The notes: generated by a model not told the origin, from the letters alone. Shown: positions 29,301 to 38,095, counted from the first letter of the stretch. The stretch: DNA of 64,000 nucleotides from Flavobacterium panici (GCF_903819335.1 NZ_CAIJDE010000017.1:124001-188000); one strand, 5' to 3'. Numbers and translations are program-made.

Positions 29301-30539
29301 TGCTATTGTTACAAATAAACTTGATGGACCTGAAGTACCACAAGCATTTGTTGATGTAACCTGAATATTTCCAGAAGTAGCTGAAGCACTAAAAGTAACA
29401 CTTGCAGAAAGACCATCAGCCGCTGGTGTAATAGTTGCACCTGTTCCTGAATAAAACCAATTGTAAGCATAAGAACCTTGAACGGCGCTAATTGTATAGC
29501 TAGTTGTAGAACTTTGACATTGAGTTTGAGAACCTGCTAAATTTGATGGTGCTCCTCCAGGTCCATTCGTAACATAAATTGTTCTGGTTGCTGTTCTTGC
29601 TGTAGGGCAATCTGTTGTTGATGGAATTGTATAAGTAACAGTAGCTGTTCCGTTTGCAGTTGCAGTAATTGCACCTGTACTTGAATTGATTGACGCTATA
29701 CCAGATGGGCTTATGGTCCATGTTCCTCCCGGAACTGTAGATGCAAAAGTAGTAGATGTACTTCCGTAAGTACAAATATATTGATTACCGGAAAGAGTTC
29801 CAGCAGATGTTGGACAATCATAAGATATAACAACTTTACCCGCTGCACCTGCACCACCAGCTCTGTTTCCAGCTATTTGTGATGTTCTTCCTCCACTGCC
29901 ACCTCCACCATAAAGACTTCCAGGATTACCAGCTGCTGTATTACCAGAACCACCTACTATTGCCCCTCCTGTTCCTCCTGTTGGGCCGGAACCAGTTCCA
30001 CCAACACCAGAGTCTGCACCATTATTACTTTCTCCATTTCCTCCATTACCGCCCGCAATGACCTGTACTCCACCAACATTTCCAGTTGTTCCTCCAGTTC
30101 CTCCCAAAATAGGATTCCCTCCATTAGTATTTCCCGTTCCTCCAGATCCTCCTGCTGCATATATCAAACCAGAAGCTGAAGTTCCATTTATACTTACAGT
30201 AGAAAAACCTCCATTACCACCACTTGCACCACTAGCTGCTGTTCCGGCAGCCCCAACTGTAGCATCAAGTACATTTGTTGGTGCAACTGTTAAGTTACTT
30301 TTTGCATAAGCTCCTCCGCCTCCGCCTCCGCCTGTTCTTGCAGTAGCTCCAACAGCATTTGTAGATCCTCCTCCAGCTCCACCGCCGCCCCAACATTCTA
30401 CTACCACAGTTGTGACACCAGCAGGAACTGTAAAGGTTTTAGGAGTTGTAGCTGTCACATAAGTTTTTGTAACGGTTTGTCCGAAAGAAACAAAGGAAAT
30501 TACAAAAAATAAAAAACTAAAAAGTAATGTTTTCTTCAT
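24963..30539 (-). CDS. Giant secreted protein: glycine-rich domain, five about 90-residue repeats, shared C-terminal module
   Basis: The 1858-residue protein has a clear signal peptide (MKKTLLFSFLFFVISFVSFGQ). A glycine-rich domain (about 30-245; ECWGGGGAGGGS) and Ig-like modules follow. Five tandem repeats (about 505-965) are built on SPNVCINTAIT, GLPAGVSASWASNTITISGT and PTASGTFSYSIP. Another Ig-like part and a PKD-like segment come before the shared C-terminal module from about 1333 (NKWNGTTWSSGSDP). The end (LQSANQVLLVKVILENDSATTRKIIFK) looks like a T9SS sorting signal, possibly type C. Cell-surface or secreted location is inferred. No enzyme motif was seen; an adhesin or biofilm role is possible. 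Confidence 0.88.
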   Translation of the reverse strand: MKKTLLFSFLFFVISFVSFGQTVTKTYVTATTPKTFTVPAGVTTVVVECWGGGGAGGGSTNAVGATARTGGGGGGGAYAKSNLTVAPTNVLDATVGAAGTAASGASGGNGGFSTVSINGTSASGLIYAAGGSGGTGNTNGGNPILGGTGGTTGNVGGVQVIAGGNGGNGESNNGADSGVGGTGSGPTGGTGGAIVGGSGNTAAGNPGSLYGGGGSGGRTSQIAGNRAGGAGAAGKVVISYDCPTSAGTLSGNQYICTYGSTSTTFASTVPGGTWTISPSGIASINSSTGAITATANGTATVTYTIPSTTDCPTARTATRTIYVTNGPGGAPSNLAGSQTQCQSSTTSYTISAVQGSYAYNWFYSGTGATITPAADGLSASVTFSASATSGNIQVTSTNACGTSGPSSLFVTIAQTSNGGTLPSASGCPNTYIAYLNLTGYIGSVIRWESSTDNFVSNTTTINNTNNGIDVQNLTQTTYYRAVVRNSPCTNISYSTVSTITIGSTSYTVGSASSSPNVCINTAITNITHSTTGATGISNNGVSGANGLPAGVSASFASNTITISGTPTAAGTFNYNIPLTGGCGNATNTTGTIIVRTNTVTAASSSPNVCINTAITNVTHTTTGATGIANNGVAGANGLPAGVSASWASNTITISGTPTASGIFSYSIPLNGGCGTVNATGTITVNANKAVGAASASPNVCINTAITAFTHTTTGGVTGIANNGVAGANGLPAGVSASWASNTITISGTPTASGTFSYSIPVNGCGSTAVNATGTITVRINTVTAASSSPTTCINTSITNITHTTTGATGIANNGVAGANGLPAGVSASWATNTITISGTPTASGNFTYSIPLNGGCGTVNATGTITVNANKAIGAASSSPNVCINTAITNVTHTTAGSVTGIANNGVAGANGLPAGVSASWASNTITISGTPTASGTFSYSIPVNGCGATAVNATGTITVNAITAITVQPTAPAAACSGSGTQTISVTAVGSTLTYVWKKDGTAVTNGGGVNGQGTNTLTLTNPTTTNVGNYTVEVNGSCGSTVISNAVAVTVITTDRGRTHGGRHICYGTQPNKLTLANADAPNQGAAYSYPEKVVRWEYSDDNNVTWIPIAGTANLIEYQPTELLYAKRAYRAVAQTSGCPQGFAAIETSFDIDPLPTVTFTSQAGTSTCTGTNVVYTTQGGQANYTWTISGNSGSDYTITGGGIGTGSNTVTLRWLTTGSKTVTVNYRNSNGCSAASPASSTTTVETSYTAPVPGTIVKPTCLVPTGSVTLSGLPNSGTLLFNGPNSTNGTYSISGTGTMTVSGLVPGDYSFAIQSNCGSVYSSVVTIQSANKWNGTTWSSGSDPTLNDILEFDANYSLDKDINGCSCKIASGANVTIKSGRTLTVTNALNVNSGGSLTFDNNASLVQTANVVNTGNITYKRSTTPINRYDYVYWSIPVTATPGMTLHDLSPTTLADKYQSFNPSSGWVISYNGTQVMTPGQGYIVRGPQENVSAAVFQASFTGVPNNGDFTITPVATKWHLIGNPYPSAISANKLITDAGTGALYFWTHSNQPDKDTDGNATYNYDPDDYSVYTLSGSTGTSNGPAASGKIAAGQGFFFKASTGSDVVFTNSMRIPGENSQFFKTAADIERNRVWLNMSTTTGLFKQALIGYIEGATNSWDQNYDAATLNGSAYLDFYSLNDAKKLTIQGRGLPFEDTDLVPLGYKTSVAGEFTIAIDHTDGLLNDQAVYLEDKVTSKVHDLKTGNYKFTTEIGTFTDRFVLRYTNKTLGTGDFENVKDGLLVSVKDKAIKVTSSKENIKEVNIYDITGKLLYSKNKIGTTELSISNLQSANQVLLVKVILENDSATTRKIIFK
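27655..29035 (-). repeat. Five in-frame repeats of about 270 bp, partly as a duplicated dimer
   Basis: The units encode about 88-92 residues each, marked by CINTAIT and GLPAGVSAS. Units 2 and 4 share the ending LNGGCGTVNATGTITVNANK, while units 3 and 5 share VNGCG(S/A)TAVNATG, so a two-unit block has been duplicated. Confidence 0.82.
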
Positions 30540-30946
30540 GTTATATGTTTTCTATCAGGTTGTTATGCGAGCATAAGAGTTGTCTTGCCCGCAAAGATAT
30601 ATACATATACGTTTTAGAAATTATCAGGGTTTTTAGAATAGGCATATAATCGATAAACCGATAAAATAATCGATGAAATGCACGGCAAAAACCATGATTT
30701 TATGGAATTTCTTATAAAACAAGTAAATTAAAAATAAGAAAAATCCTTAGTAATAAGCGTTTTAGTTTTGTTTTTTTGGGATAATAATCGAAAAAACGTC
30801 TGGTTTTGTAAAAAATCCTCAAAAAAGCAATATTTTACAACTTTGCGTTATTTTTTATTCCGTAAGGAATTTAAGATATTTTCAAATAAAAATTTAATAT
30901 TTAAAGTGAGGCAAAAAATGCAATTCTAAATATCTTTTTTTGATGT
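30540..30946. other. Gene-free interval (407 bp)
   Basis: It holds the likely promoter of the 1858-residue protein gene (box at 30592-30599) and a short palindrome ATTCCGTAAGGAAT at 30857-30870 that resembles the REP-like stems at 8.5-8.9 kb. No coding frame or recognisable recX terminator was seen. Confidence 0.5.
30592..30599 (-). promoter_or_regulatory. Candidate -7 box for the 1858-residue protein gene
   Basis: TATCTTTG on the minus strand is a perfect TAnnTTTG and is followed by GC, as is common. It lies 52 bases upstream of the start codon. The -33 region has no perfect TTTG. Confidence 0.45.
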
Positions 30947-31417
30947 TTATTCTTGCTCTAATTCTTTAACTTTTTCATAAACAAGACTACTTTCATAACC
31001 TCTTCGAAGAAGATAGTCACAAAATTTTTTGCGCTTTTTTAAATTATTTTTTTCCTGAATACTATTCCAGCATCTTTCAGATAAATTTTCAAAAGTTTCA
31101 AAATATTCTTCATTTGAAATTTCTTTAAGAGCGAGATTTATATTTGTTGAAGAAATATTTCGCAATTTAAGCTCATTTGTAATCCTGATTTTTCCCCAAT
31201 TTTTGATTCTGTGTTTACCTCTTGCGAAGCTACAGGCAAAACGTGTTTCATTCAAAAAATTATTTTCAATTAACTGAACAACAATAGAATCAATTTCATC
31301 AGAAGTCATTTTTAAGCTATAAAGTTTCGAAACAACTTCGTCATGACAGCGTTCCTGATAGGCACAAAATCGTTCTAATTTCTGTAATGCTTCTTTTGGA
31401 GTAAAAATTACATTCAT
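30947..31417 (-). CDS. recX: Regulatory protein RecX
   Basis: RecX binds RecA filaments and limits their activity. The 156-residue protein has the usual three-helix repeat pattern: AYQERCHDEVVSKLYSL near the N-terminus, then VVQLIENNFLNETRFACSFARGKHRIKNWGKIRI with the conserved WG region, and KKFCDYLLRRGYESSLVYEKV at the C-terminus. Length is normal. The gene stands alone between two large divergent paralogues; recA is not in the window. Its position between the arms of a 1.4-kb inverted repeat means it would flip with any inversion there. Confidence 0.93.
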   Translation of the reverse strand: MNVIFTPKEALQKLERFCAYQERCHDEVVSKLYSLKMTSDEIDSIVVQLIENNFLNETRFACSFARGKHRIKNWGKIRITNELKLRNISSTNINLALKEISNEEYFETFENLSERCWNSIQEKNNLKKRKKFCDYLLRRGYESSLVYEKVKELEQE

Positions 31418-31797
31418 GAGTATTTTCTTTCTTTTTAACTATAAGTGGTAAAAATAACCATTTAAATGTTAAATTATGATGTGTTTATTGCCTTTTTGAC
31501 AAAACTATTTTTTCAAAACCTTGTTTATGTTGAGAATTATAATATTTTTGTGGGTAAATTCTGTTTGTTAAATTGCCCTGTTTATTAAACAGTTATTAAT
31601 AAGAATTTAAATTCAAAATTAGTCTTTCGTTATAACGAAACTTGAAATTTTTTATTTGAATTTAAGCCAAAAACAAATTTAATACCACGCCTACTATGAT
31701 TCGAAAACTACTTTTGTTCGTTCGTTCTTTATTTTATTTTACCCAAAACAATTGTGATATTGTTTTTTTTGACCATAAGAAGGTTTCTTATTTAAAA

Positions 31798-34700
31798 ATG
31801 CGATTTTCTCATTTGCTATTCGCTGGTCTATTTTCTCTTTTTTCTGTAAATTTAGTAGGAGCACAAGCAGCTTCTAGTACTTGGGCTTTAACTGCAAATG
31901 GAAATGCAACAACGGTGACGGGTAATGTTACCAGTGCAGTATTAGCAATAGGAAGTGGTATTGATACACCAGTTTATTCAACTGCTGCAGGTGTTTCAAC
32001 TTCTGGATGGGCAAGTAGTACATCAAGACAAACAGATGAGTACTATGAATTTAAAGTTACACCAACGACTAATAATATTTTTAATGTTACGGCTATAAAT
32101 TTTGAACATAGTAGATCGACAGCGAATTTAACAGTACAGGCCTATTATTCTACAGATAATTTTGCAACTTCTACAGCTATTGCTAGTTCTTTCACTTCAA
32201 ATAGCTCAACTCCAGCTGCTAATAATAACACTGTAAACATACCCGTAAACGGAACTACTTTGACTGTTCGTATTTATGCTTGGAGTAATTCAGGGACTCG
32301 TAATTTGCGAGTTAGAAACGTTGTTATTAGTGGTACAACTTGTGCAAAAGCAAATGCAGGTGTTGATCAATATAGCAATAATCCTTCATTTACATTAGCT
32401 GCCAATACTCCCACAACTGGTACAGGAACATGGTCGATAGCAAGTGGTCCAAATACATCAGCAAGCCAGTTTGCCAGTCTTACAAATCCAACAACTACAT
32501 TTACACCTATTGGATCAGGGACATGGGTATTGAACTGGACAATAAATAGTTGTAATTCATCTACAGATCAGGTTGTTATTACCAATTGTTCTGGTAATTT
32601 AATTACTAATGGTGATTTTAGCAATACCGCCGTTGGTTGGACAGCTGCTGTTAATTCAAAAGGACCTGTTAGTGCTACTTCTTATGTTGAGGTTTTGACT
32701 GAAAGTGTATATTTTTCTAATGGTAATAGTGATAATACAGCAGAATTAGATTCTGAGGCATCGCTAGGGCAAACTGTAACAGTTATTCCCAATGTTCCTT
32801 ATACATTAAGTTTTCTCTATGCTCGAAGACCTGGGTCTCCCGCATCTGTTGCGGTTGATGTTAGAATAATAGGTGCAGCATCACCTACATCAATAAATTA
32901 TACTACGAGCGACACTAATAGTACTCCTCAGATAGGTACTTTTACGTTTACGCCAACAAGTTCTTCAATAGTCATTGAATTTTACAACTCTTTAGGAACA
33001 ACAACACTTGGGGCTATTATAGATAATATCGTTTTAGTTCCATCTTCTCAGGTGGTTCCCGTTGCGACAACAATTCCTAAAGGCAGCTACAAAACTTTAA
33101 CTGTTTGTATAGGAGCATCTGTTACATTGGATGTAGATAACATTTCTACAGCAGGTGTAACTTATGCATGGTCAGCATCTGCAGGAGCGGCATTTTCTTC
33201 TACCAGTAATATTAAAAGTCCTACGGCAACATTTTCAACAAGTGGACTTAAGCAATTTACAGTAACTGCTACCAATGCAGGGGGCTGTGGAAATATTTCT
33301 TCTACAACATTTGTAAATGTAATTGATCTTCCAGTCGTTTATAATGTTACTGGAGGAGGATCATATTGCTCTGGCAGCACCGGACTTGCAGTTGGTTTAA
33401 ATAATTCTACTACAGGTGTTAACTATCAATTGAAAATGGGAGGTACTGATATAGGAACAGCTGTTGCAGGAACTGGATCAGCGATTAGTTTTGGTTCTCA
33501 AACAGTTGCAGGAACATATACGATAGTTGCAACAAATGCTACCGGTTGTACTTCAAACATGAGTGGTTCTGCAGTAATAACAGTAAGTGCTCTGCCAATT
33601 GTTAGTATCACAGGTAGTAGTAATATTTGTGCGGGATCTACAACTACTTTATCTCCTACATCCGGTGGTACATGGGTAAGTAATAATCCTGCAGTTGCTT
33701 CGGTAACGAATACTGGAATTGTAACAAGTATAGCAGCAGGAAGTGCTACATTTACTTTTACCAACATTGCTACACCAAACTGTTCTGCAACTACAGGAAC
33801 GGTAACAGTTTCGTCATTATCTACTGTTTTTAATTCTTCAAGTACTTATAATGTTCCCGCTGGCGTAACAAGTTTACAAGTAGAATGTTGGGGTGGAGGA
33901 GGATCCGGAGGAGCCGCTTCTGTGAACCCATCGGCTGGTGGAGGTGGAGCTGGAGGTGCTTATGTTAAAAATACATCTATTTCGGTTACACCTAACTCTA
34001 CATATACGGTTACTGTTGGTAGTGGAGGGACTGTCTCTACGAGTGCTTCTGGAGGACAAGGTGGGTCATCTTGGTTTGGTTCAACGACAACAATTTTAGC
34101 CACAGGAGGTAATGGCGGAGTGTTAGGAAATGGTACAACTGCTAATGGAGCCGGTGCAACTGCTATTACAACTGGAAATGTTGGTGGTACAGCTACTAAT
34201 CTATATGGTTTGGGTGGAGGTTCTGCAAGTGGAACTGGCACTGGTCGTACAGCAGGAAGCGGAAGCGCAGGAGCAAATGGAGGAGGTACAGGAGGTGTCG
34301 GCACTACTACTAATGCTAATGGAGCCATTGGAAATACTCCTGGAGGTGGAGGAGCAGGTGGACGTAACACAAGTGGTACTGCTAGATCTGGAGGTATTGG
34401 AGGTACAGGTAGAGTAATAATTACAATATCTACTCCAACGGCAAGTGCAGGAGGCAGTCAGACAATATGCCAAACAGGGACAGCTTTAGTAAGTGGTGCG
34501 AATGCAACCAATGGAACTATAGCATGGACACATAACGGTGCAGGTACATTAACCAATACAACAACATTAACACCAACTTATGCGGCAGCACCAGGAGATG
34601 CAGGAAACACAGTTACTTTAACTATGACGGTATCAAATGGACCTTGTGTAACACAGGCTACTGCAACTTATACTGTAATTGTTAACGCATTACCAGTAAT

Positions 34701-36852
34701 TACAACGCATCCACAGCCAATTGCGGTATGTGAAGGAAAAAATCATACATTTACTATAGCTACTTCTACTGGAAGTCCAACATATCAATGGCAGTATTCA
34801 CCAGATAATGCAACATGGACAAACACAGACGGAGCTGCTGGTGTAACTGGTCATACAACTGCATCATTAAATGTAGCAAACATACCACTTTCATACTCTG
34901 GAAATTATGTTCATTGTATCATTACAGTTGGAACATGTTCAATCACTTCTAATTCTGCTTTATTGACCGTAAATCCAACACCAACTGCGCCAACTGCATC
35001 TGTAACAACTCAGCCAACATGTGCTGTGCCTACAGCAACTATTACAGTTTCAAGTCCGGCTCCAGCTGCAGGAATTACTTATAGTATTGACGGAACAACT
35101 TACACTAATACTACTGGTATATTTACTGGAGTAGCAACAGGATCATCATATAATGTTACTACTAAAAACAGTTCAGGATGTGAATCTCCAATTACAGTTG
35201 TTACTGTAAATACTTATGCAGGTAAAACATGGAATGGTAGTGTAAGTACAAACTGGAACGTTGCCGGAAACTGGACTCCAAGTGGAGTTCCTACTGTCGA
35301 TGACTGTGTAGTGATTCCAGATTTAACTTCAATCGCAAACAAGCCAGAAATTACAGGAACAAATATTGAATATAAAGCTCATTCAATTAATTTGAATAAT
35401 AATAGCTCTTTTATAGTAAGAAGTACAAACACTCTAACCGTTACAAATGCAGTAACAGTTAATACAGGCAGCACTTTAACTTTTGAGAACAATGCAAGTT
35501 TAGTTCAAACAACCAATGCTGTTAACAGCGGAAACATTACTTATTTAAGAAGCACTACGCCTGTAAACCGTTACGATTATGTTTACTGGTCAGTACCAGT
35601 TACTGCAACACCGGGTATAACACTTCATGATTTATCACCAACTACTCTGGCAGATAAATACCAAAGTTTTAATCCAACAAGTGGATGGGTAATTAGTTAT
35701 AACGGAACTCAGGTTATGACACCGGGACAAGGATATATTGTAAGAGGACCTCAGGAAAATGTTAGTGCTGCTGTTTTTCAAGCTTCTTTTACGGGGGTTC
35801 CAAATAATGGAGATTTTACCATTACACCTGTAGCTACAAAGTGGCATTTAATCGGAAATCCATATCCGTCAGCAATTAGTGCAAATAAATTAATAACCGA
35901 CGCAGGAACTGGAGCATTGTATTTCTGGACACACACTAATCAGCCAGACGAAAATACCACTGGAAATGAAACATATAACTATGATCCAGATGATTATTCG
36001 GTATATACCTTATCAGGAAGTACAGGAACTTCTAATGGACCGGCAGCAAGTGGAAAAATTGCAGCAGGTCAGGGATTCTTCTTTAAAGCAAGTACAGGAA
36101 ATAATGTTGTTTTTACAAACAGTATGAGAATACCAGGTGAAAACAGCCAGTTCTTTAAAACAGCTGCCGATATAGAGAGAAACCGTGTATGGCTGAATAT
36201 GTCAACTACAAGAGGATTATTTAAACAAGCCCTGATAGGTTACATTGAAGGAGCAACAAACAGCTGGGATCAGAATTATGATGCAGCTACACTTAACGGA
36301 AGTGCATATTTAGACTTTTATAGTTTAAATGAAGCCAAGAAACTAACGATTCAGGGGCGTGGACTTCCTTTTGAAGATACAGATTTAGTTCCTCTTGGAT
36401 ATAAAACTTCAGTTGCGGGAGAATTTACTATTGCAATTGACCATACAGATGGATTACTAAACGATCAGGCAGTTTATCTGGAAGACAAAGTAACCAGTAA
36501 AGTACATGACCTAAAAGCAGGAAACTATAAATTCAATACTGAGATAGGAACATTTACAGATCGTTTTGTACTTCGTTATACGAATAAAACATTAGGTACA
36601 GGCGATTTTGAAAATGTAAAAGACGGACTTTTGGTTTCTGTAAAAGATAAAGCAATCAAAGTCACTTCTTCAAAAGAAAACATTAAAGAAGTTTCTGTTT
36701 TTGATATTACAGGAAAACTTTTATACAACAAAAAGAAAGTTGAAACGACAGAATTTTCAATCTCAAATCTACAGGCTGCTGAGCAGGTTTTATTGGTAAA
36801 AGTAACTCTTGAAAACAAAGCCGAAGTAACAAGAAAGATTATCTTCAAATAA
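31798..36852 (+). CDS. Giant secreted protein: beta-rich N-terminus, internal glycine-rich domain, shared C-terminal module
   Basis: I prefer the ATG at 31798, which gives a clean signal peptide (MRFSHLLFAGLFSLFSVNLVGAQA). The frame is open back to an ATG at 31696 (MIRKLLLFVRSLFYF), and that leader resembles the start of the protein at 24807, so the longer form cannot be excluded. From the preferred start: a beta-rich domain about 25-185, a carbohydrate-binding-like segment (LITNGDFSNTAVGW, about 265-420), Ig-like parts, a glycine-rich domain about 680-875 (ECWGGGGSGGAAS), more Ig-like parts, then the shared C-terminal module from about 1140 (KTWNGSVSTNW) with the T9SS-type end VTRKIIFK. It is expected at the cell surface; function unknown. 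Confidence 0.88.
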   Translation: MRFSHLLFAGLFSLFSVNLVGAQAASSTWALTANGNATTVTGNVTSAVLAIGSGIDTPVYSTAAGVSTSGWASSTSRQTDEYYEFKVTPTTNNIFNVTAINFEHSRSTANLTVQAYYSTDNFATSTAIASSFTSNSSTPAANNNTVNIPVNGTTLTVRIYAWSNSGTRNLRVRNVVISGTTCAKANAGVDQYSNNPSFTLAANTPTTGTGTWSIASGPNTSASQFASLTNPTTTFTPIGSGTWVLNWTINSCNSSTDQVVITNCSGNLITNGDFSNTAVGWTAAVNSKGPVSATSYVEVLTESVYFSNGNSDNTAELDSEASLGQTVTVIPNVPYTLSFLYARRPGSPASVAVDVRIIGAASPTSINYTTSDTNSTPQIGTFTFTPTSSSIVIEFYNSLGTTTLGAIIDNIVLVPSSQVVPVATTIPKGSYKTLTVCIGASVTLDVDNISTAGVTYAWSASAGAAFSSTSNIKSPTATFSTSGLKQFTVTATNAGGCGNISSTTFVNVIDLPVVYNVTGGGSYCSGSTGLAVGLNNSTTGVNYQLKMGGTDIGTAVAGTGSAISFGSQTVAGTYTIVATNATGCTSNMSGSAVITVSALPIVSITGSSNICAGSTTTLSPTSGGTWVSNNPAVASVTNTGIVTSIAAGSATFTFTNIATPNCSATTGTVTVSSLSTVFNSSSTYNVPAGVTSLQVECWGGGGSGGAASVNPSAGGGGAGGAYVKNTSISVTPNSTYTVTVGSGGTVSTSASGGQGGSSWFGSTTTILATGGNGGVLGNGTTANGAGATAITTGNVGGTATNLYGLGGGSASGTGTGRTAGSGSAGANGGGTGGVGTTTNANGAIGNTPGGGGAGGRNTSGTARSGGIGGTGRVIITISTPTASAGGSQTICQTGTALVSGANATNGTIAWTHNGAGTLTNTTTLTPTYAAAPGDAGNTVTLTMTVSNGPCVTQATATYTVIVNALPVITTHPQPIAVCEGKNHTFTIATSTGSPTYQWQYSPDNATWTNTDGAAGVTGHTTASLNVANIPLSYSGNYVHCIITVGTCSITSNSALLTVNPTPTAPTASVTTQPTCAVPTATITVSSPAPAAGITYSIDGTTYTNTTGIFTGVATGSSYNVTTKNSSGCESPITVVTVNTYAGKTWNGSVSTNWNVAGNWTPSGVPTVDDCVVIPDLTSIANKPEITGTNIEYKAHSINLNNNSSFIVRSTNTLTVTNAVTVNTGSTLTFENNASLVQTTNAVNSGNITYLRSTTPVNRYDYVYWSVPVTATPGITLHDLSPTTLADKYQSFNPTSGWVISYNGTQVMTPGQGYIVRGPQENVSAAVFQASFTGVPNNGDFTITPVATKWHLIGNPYPSAISANKLITDAGTGALYFWTHTNQPDENTTGNETYNYDPDDYSVYTLSGSTGTSNGPAASGKIAAGQGFFFKASTGNNVVFTNSMRIPGENSQFFKTAADIERNRVWLNMSTTRGLFKQALIGYIEGATNSWDQNYDAATLNGSAYLDFYSLNEAKKLTIQGRGLPFEDTDLVPLGYKTSVAGEFTIAIDHTDGLLNDQAVYLEDKVTSKVHDLKAGNYKFNTEIGTFTDRFVLRYTNKTLGTGDFENVKDGLLVSVKDKAIKVTSSKENIKEVSVFDITGKLLYNKKKVETTEFSISNLQAAEQVLLVKVTLENKAEVTRKIIFK
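35478..36852 (+). repeat. Near-identical 3' module, copy 3 (inverted relative to copies 1 and 2)
   Basis: The segment encodes LTFENNASLVQT to the stop and is the inverted counterpart of 24963-26340. Most differences are third-position changes; long exact stretches are present (36610-36692). Confidence 0.85.
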
Positions 36853-36873
36853 TAAAAACTTCTTCCAATAAAA

Positions 36874-36902
36874 AAATCCATTCCGCAAAACGGAATGGAT
36901 TT
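36874..36902. terminator. Terminator between convergent genes
   Basis: A perfect 12-bp stem (AAATCCATTCCG/CGGAATGGATTT), with an A-run on the left and T-rich sequence on the right, lies 22 bases after the stop codon of the plus-strand gene and before the minus-strand ketosynthase stop. Confidence 0.8.
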
Positions 36903-36925
36903 TCTGTTTTTAAATATGATGAATT

Positions 36926-38095
36926 TTAGGCTTTTTCAATTAAAATACTCACAGCATTTCCACCAAAACCTACTGCATTAACTAAAACCCTTTTAATTGA
37001 TTTGTCTTGTTTTTTTGATTCCGAAAAAGGTGTTTCTATAAAAATATCATTCTGGAGCATCAAAAGTGCCAATTCTAAACTCAACATTCCAGATGCTCCA
37101 AAAGTATGTCCGATCTTCCATTTATTAGTCGTTAATAAAGGGGAATTAGATCCAAACACTTTTTCAATCGCTCGTAATTCTGTCAAATCTCCTTTTATTG
37201 TTCCGGGCGCGTGCATTACAATTGCATCCACACTTTCTAAATCAATATCTTTTAAAGCCATTTTCATCGATTTTTGGAAACAGTCCGCTTCCGCAGAAAT
37301 TGAAATATTATGTTCTAAAATTTCAGTCGCATAACCAACACCGATCACATAGGCGATTGCATTTTCTTTTTCTCCAGCTTCTAAACAACAAACCGCTGCG
37401 CCTTCGCCCAAAATCATTGTGTTTTGTGTTTTCTTGAAATCAAAAGCCAAATTTGGCCACAAATCAATATCCTGATCCATTCGCGAATAAATTTTCAAAG
37501 CCCGCATTTGTCCAATGGTAAAATCGGTTAAAGGAGCTTCGCTTCCTCCAACCAAAAACTTATCAGCCATTCCGGATTTTAGCCATGCAACTCCATTTAA
37601 AAGTGCATGAAGTGCCGTTGAGCAGGTAATCGAATGCGAAATTTCAGGGCCTGCGCTTTGTAAATCGTGTGCTATCCAGGACGAAATATTTCCTAAAGTT
37701 GTTGTTGGTGATGCTAAAGTTTGTGCTTTTCCTGTTTCAAGATATTCTTTGTAATGTTTTTCGAATAAATCTGTAGCGCCTCTTGAAGAACCTATATTGA
37801 TTCCGAAAATATCATTGGAATTCCAGCCTGCATTTTCAATTGCTTTTCGCGAAGCTGCTAAAGCAAATAAAACAGAATCATCTAGAAATTTATATTTAAT
37901 ATCCGATTCACGGATTTCAACCACAATTTGTTTCGATTCAGCATCCAGAGCAGCAACAGAAGTTTCCTGCTGATCTAAAAACTGTTTTGTAAAACAATGG
38001 TTATTATCGAGATATTTTTCCCAAACTTGATCAGCATTATTCCCTAGCGGAGAAATGGATGAAAAAGCGGTTATGGCAATTTTTGGTGTATTCAC
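36926..38095 (-). CDS. Beta-ketoacyl-ACP synthase family protein next to biotin genes
   Basis: The 389-residue protein is a thiolase-fold ketosynthase of the FabF/KAS II type. The Cys-His-His triad is intact: C158 (SITCSTALHALL), H295 (IVMHAPGTIKGD) and H330 (KIGHTFGASGMLSLE). The C-terminus VLVNAVGFGGNAVSILIE is also typical. The motif around H295 (HAPGT in place of the common HGTGT) marks a diverged subgroup. It condenses acyl chains with malonyl-ACP. Lying downstream of bioD and bioA on the same strand, it may elongate the pimeloyl precursor of biotin; that is inference from context. Fatty-acid or aryl-polyene synthesis is an alternative, but no such cluster is nearby. Confidence 0.88.
   Translation of the reverse strand: MNTPKIAITAFSSISPLGNNADQVWEKYLDNNHCFTKQFLDQQETSVAALDAESKQIVVEIRESDIKYKFLDDSVLFALAASRKAIENAGWNSNDIFGINIGSSRGATDLFEKHYKEYLETGKAQTLASPTTTLGNISSWIAHDLQSAGPEISHSITCSTALHALLNGVAWLKSGMADKFLVGGSEAPLTDFTIGQMRALKIYSRMDQDIDLWPNLAFDFKKTQNTMILGEGAAVCCLEAGEKENAIAYVIGVGYATEILEHNISISAEADCFQKSMKMALKDIDLESVDAIVMHAPGTIKGDLTELRAIEKVFGSNSPLLTTNKWKIGHTFGASGMLSLELALLMLQNDIFIETPFSESKKQDKSIKRVLVNAVGFGGNAVSILIEKA

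Noticed and set aside
33960..34370. Antisense frames (136 and 90 codons) over the glycine-rich domain
   Set aside because: Pro-rich and Ser/Thr/Arg-rich translations come from reading Gly codons backwards; no independent gene evidence.
24963..36852. On/off phase switch by promoter inversion
   Set aside because: The inverted repeats are in the 3' ends, and promoters would travel with the N-terminal parts. A flip would keep both genes expressed, so this is not a simple on/off switch.
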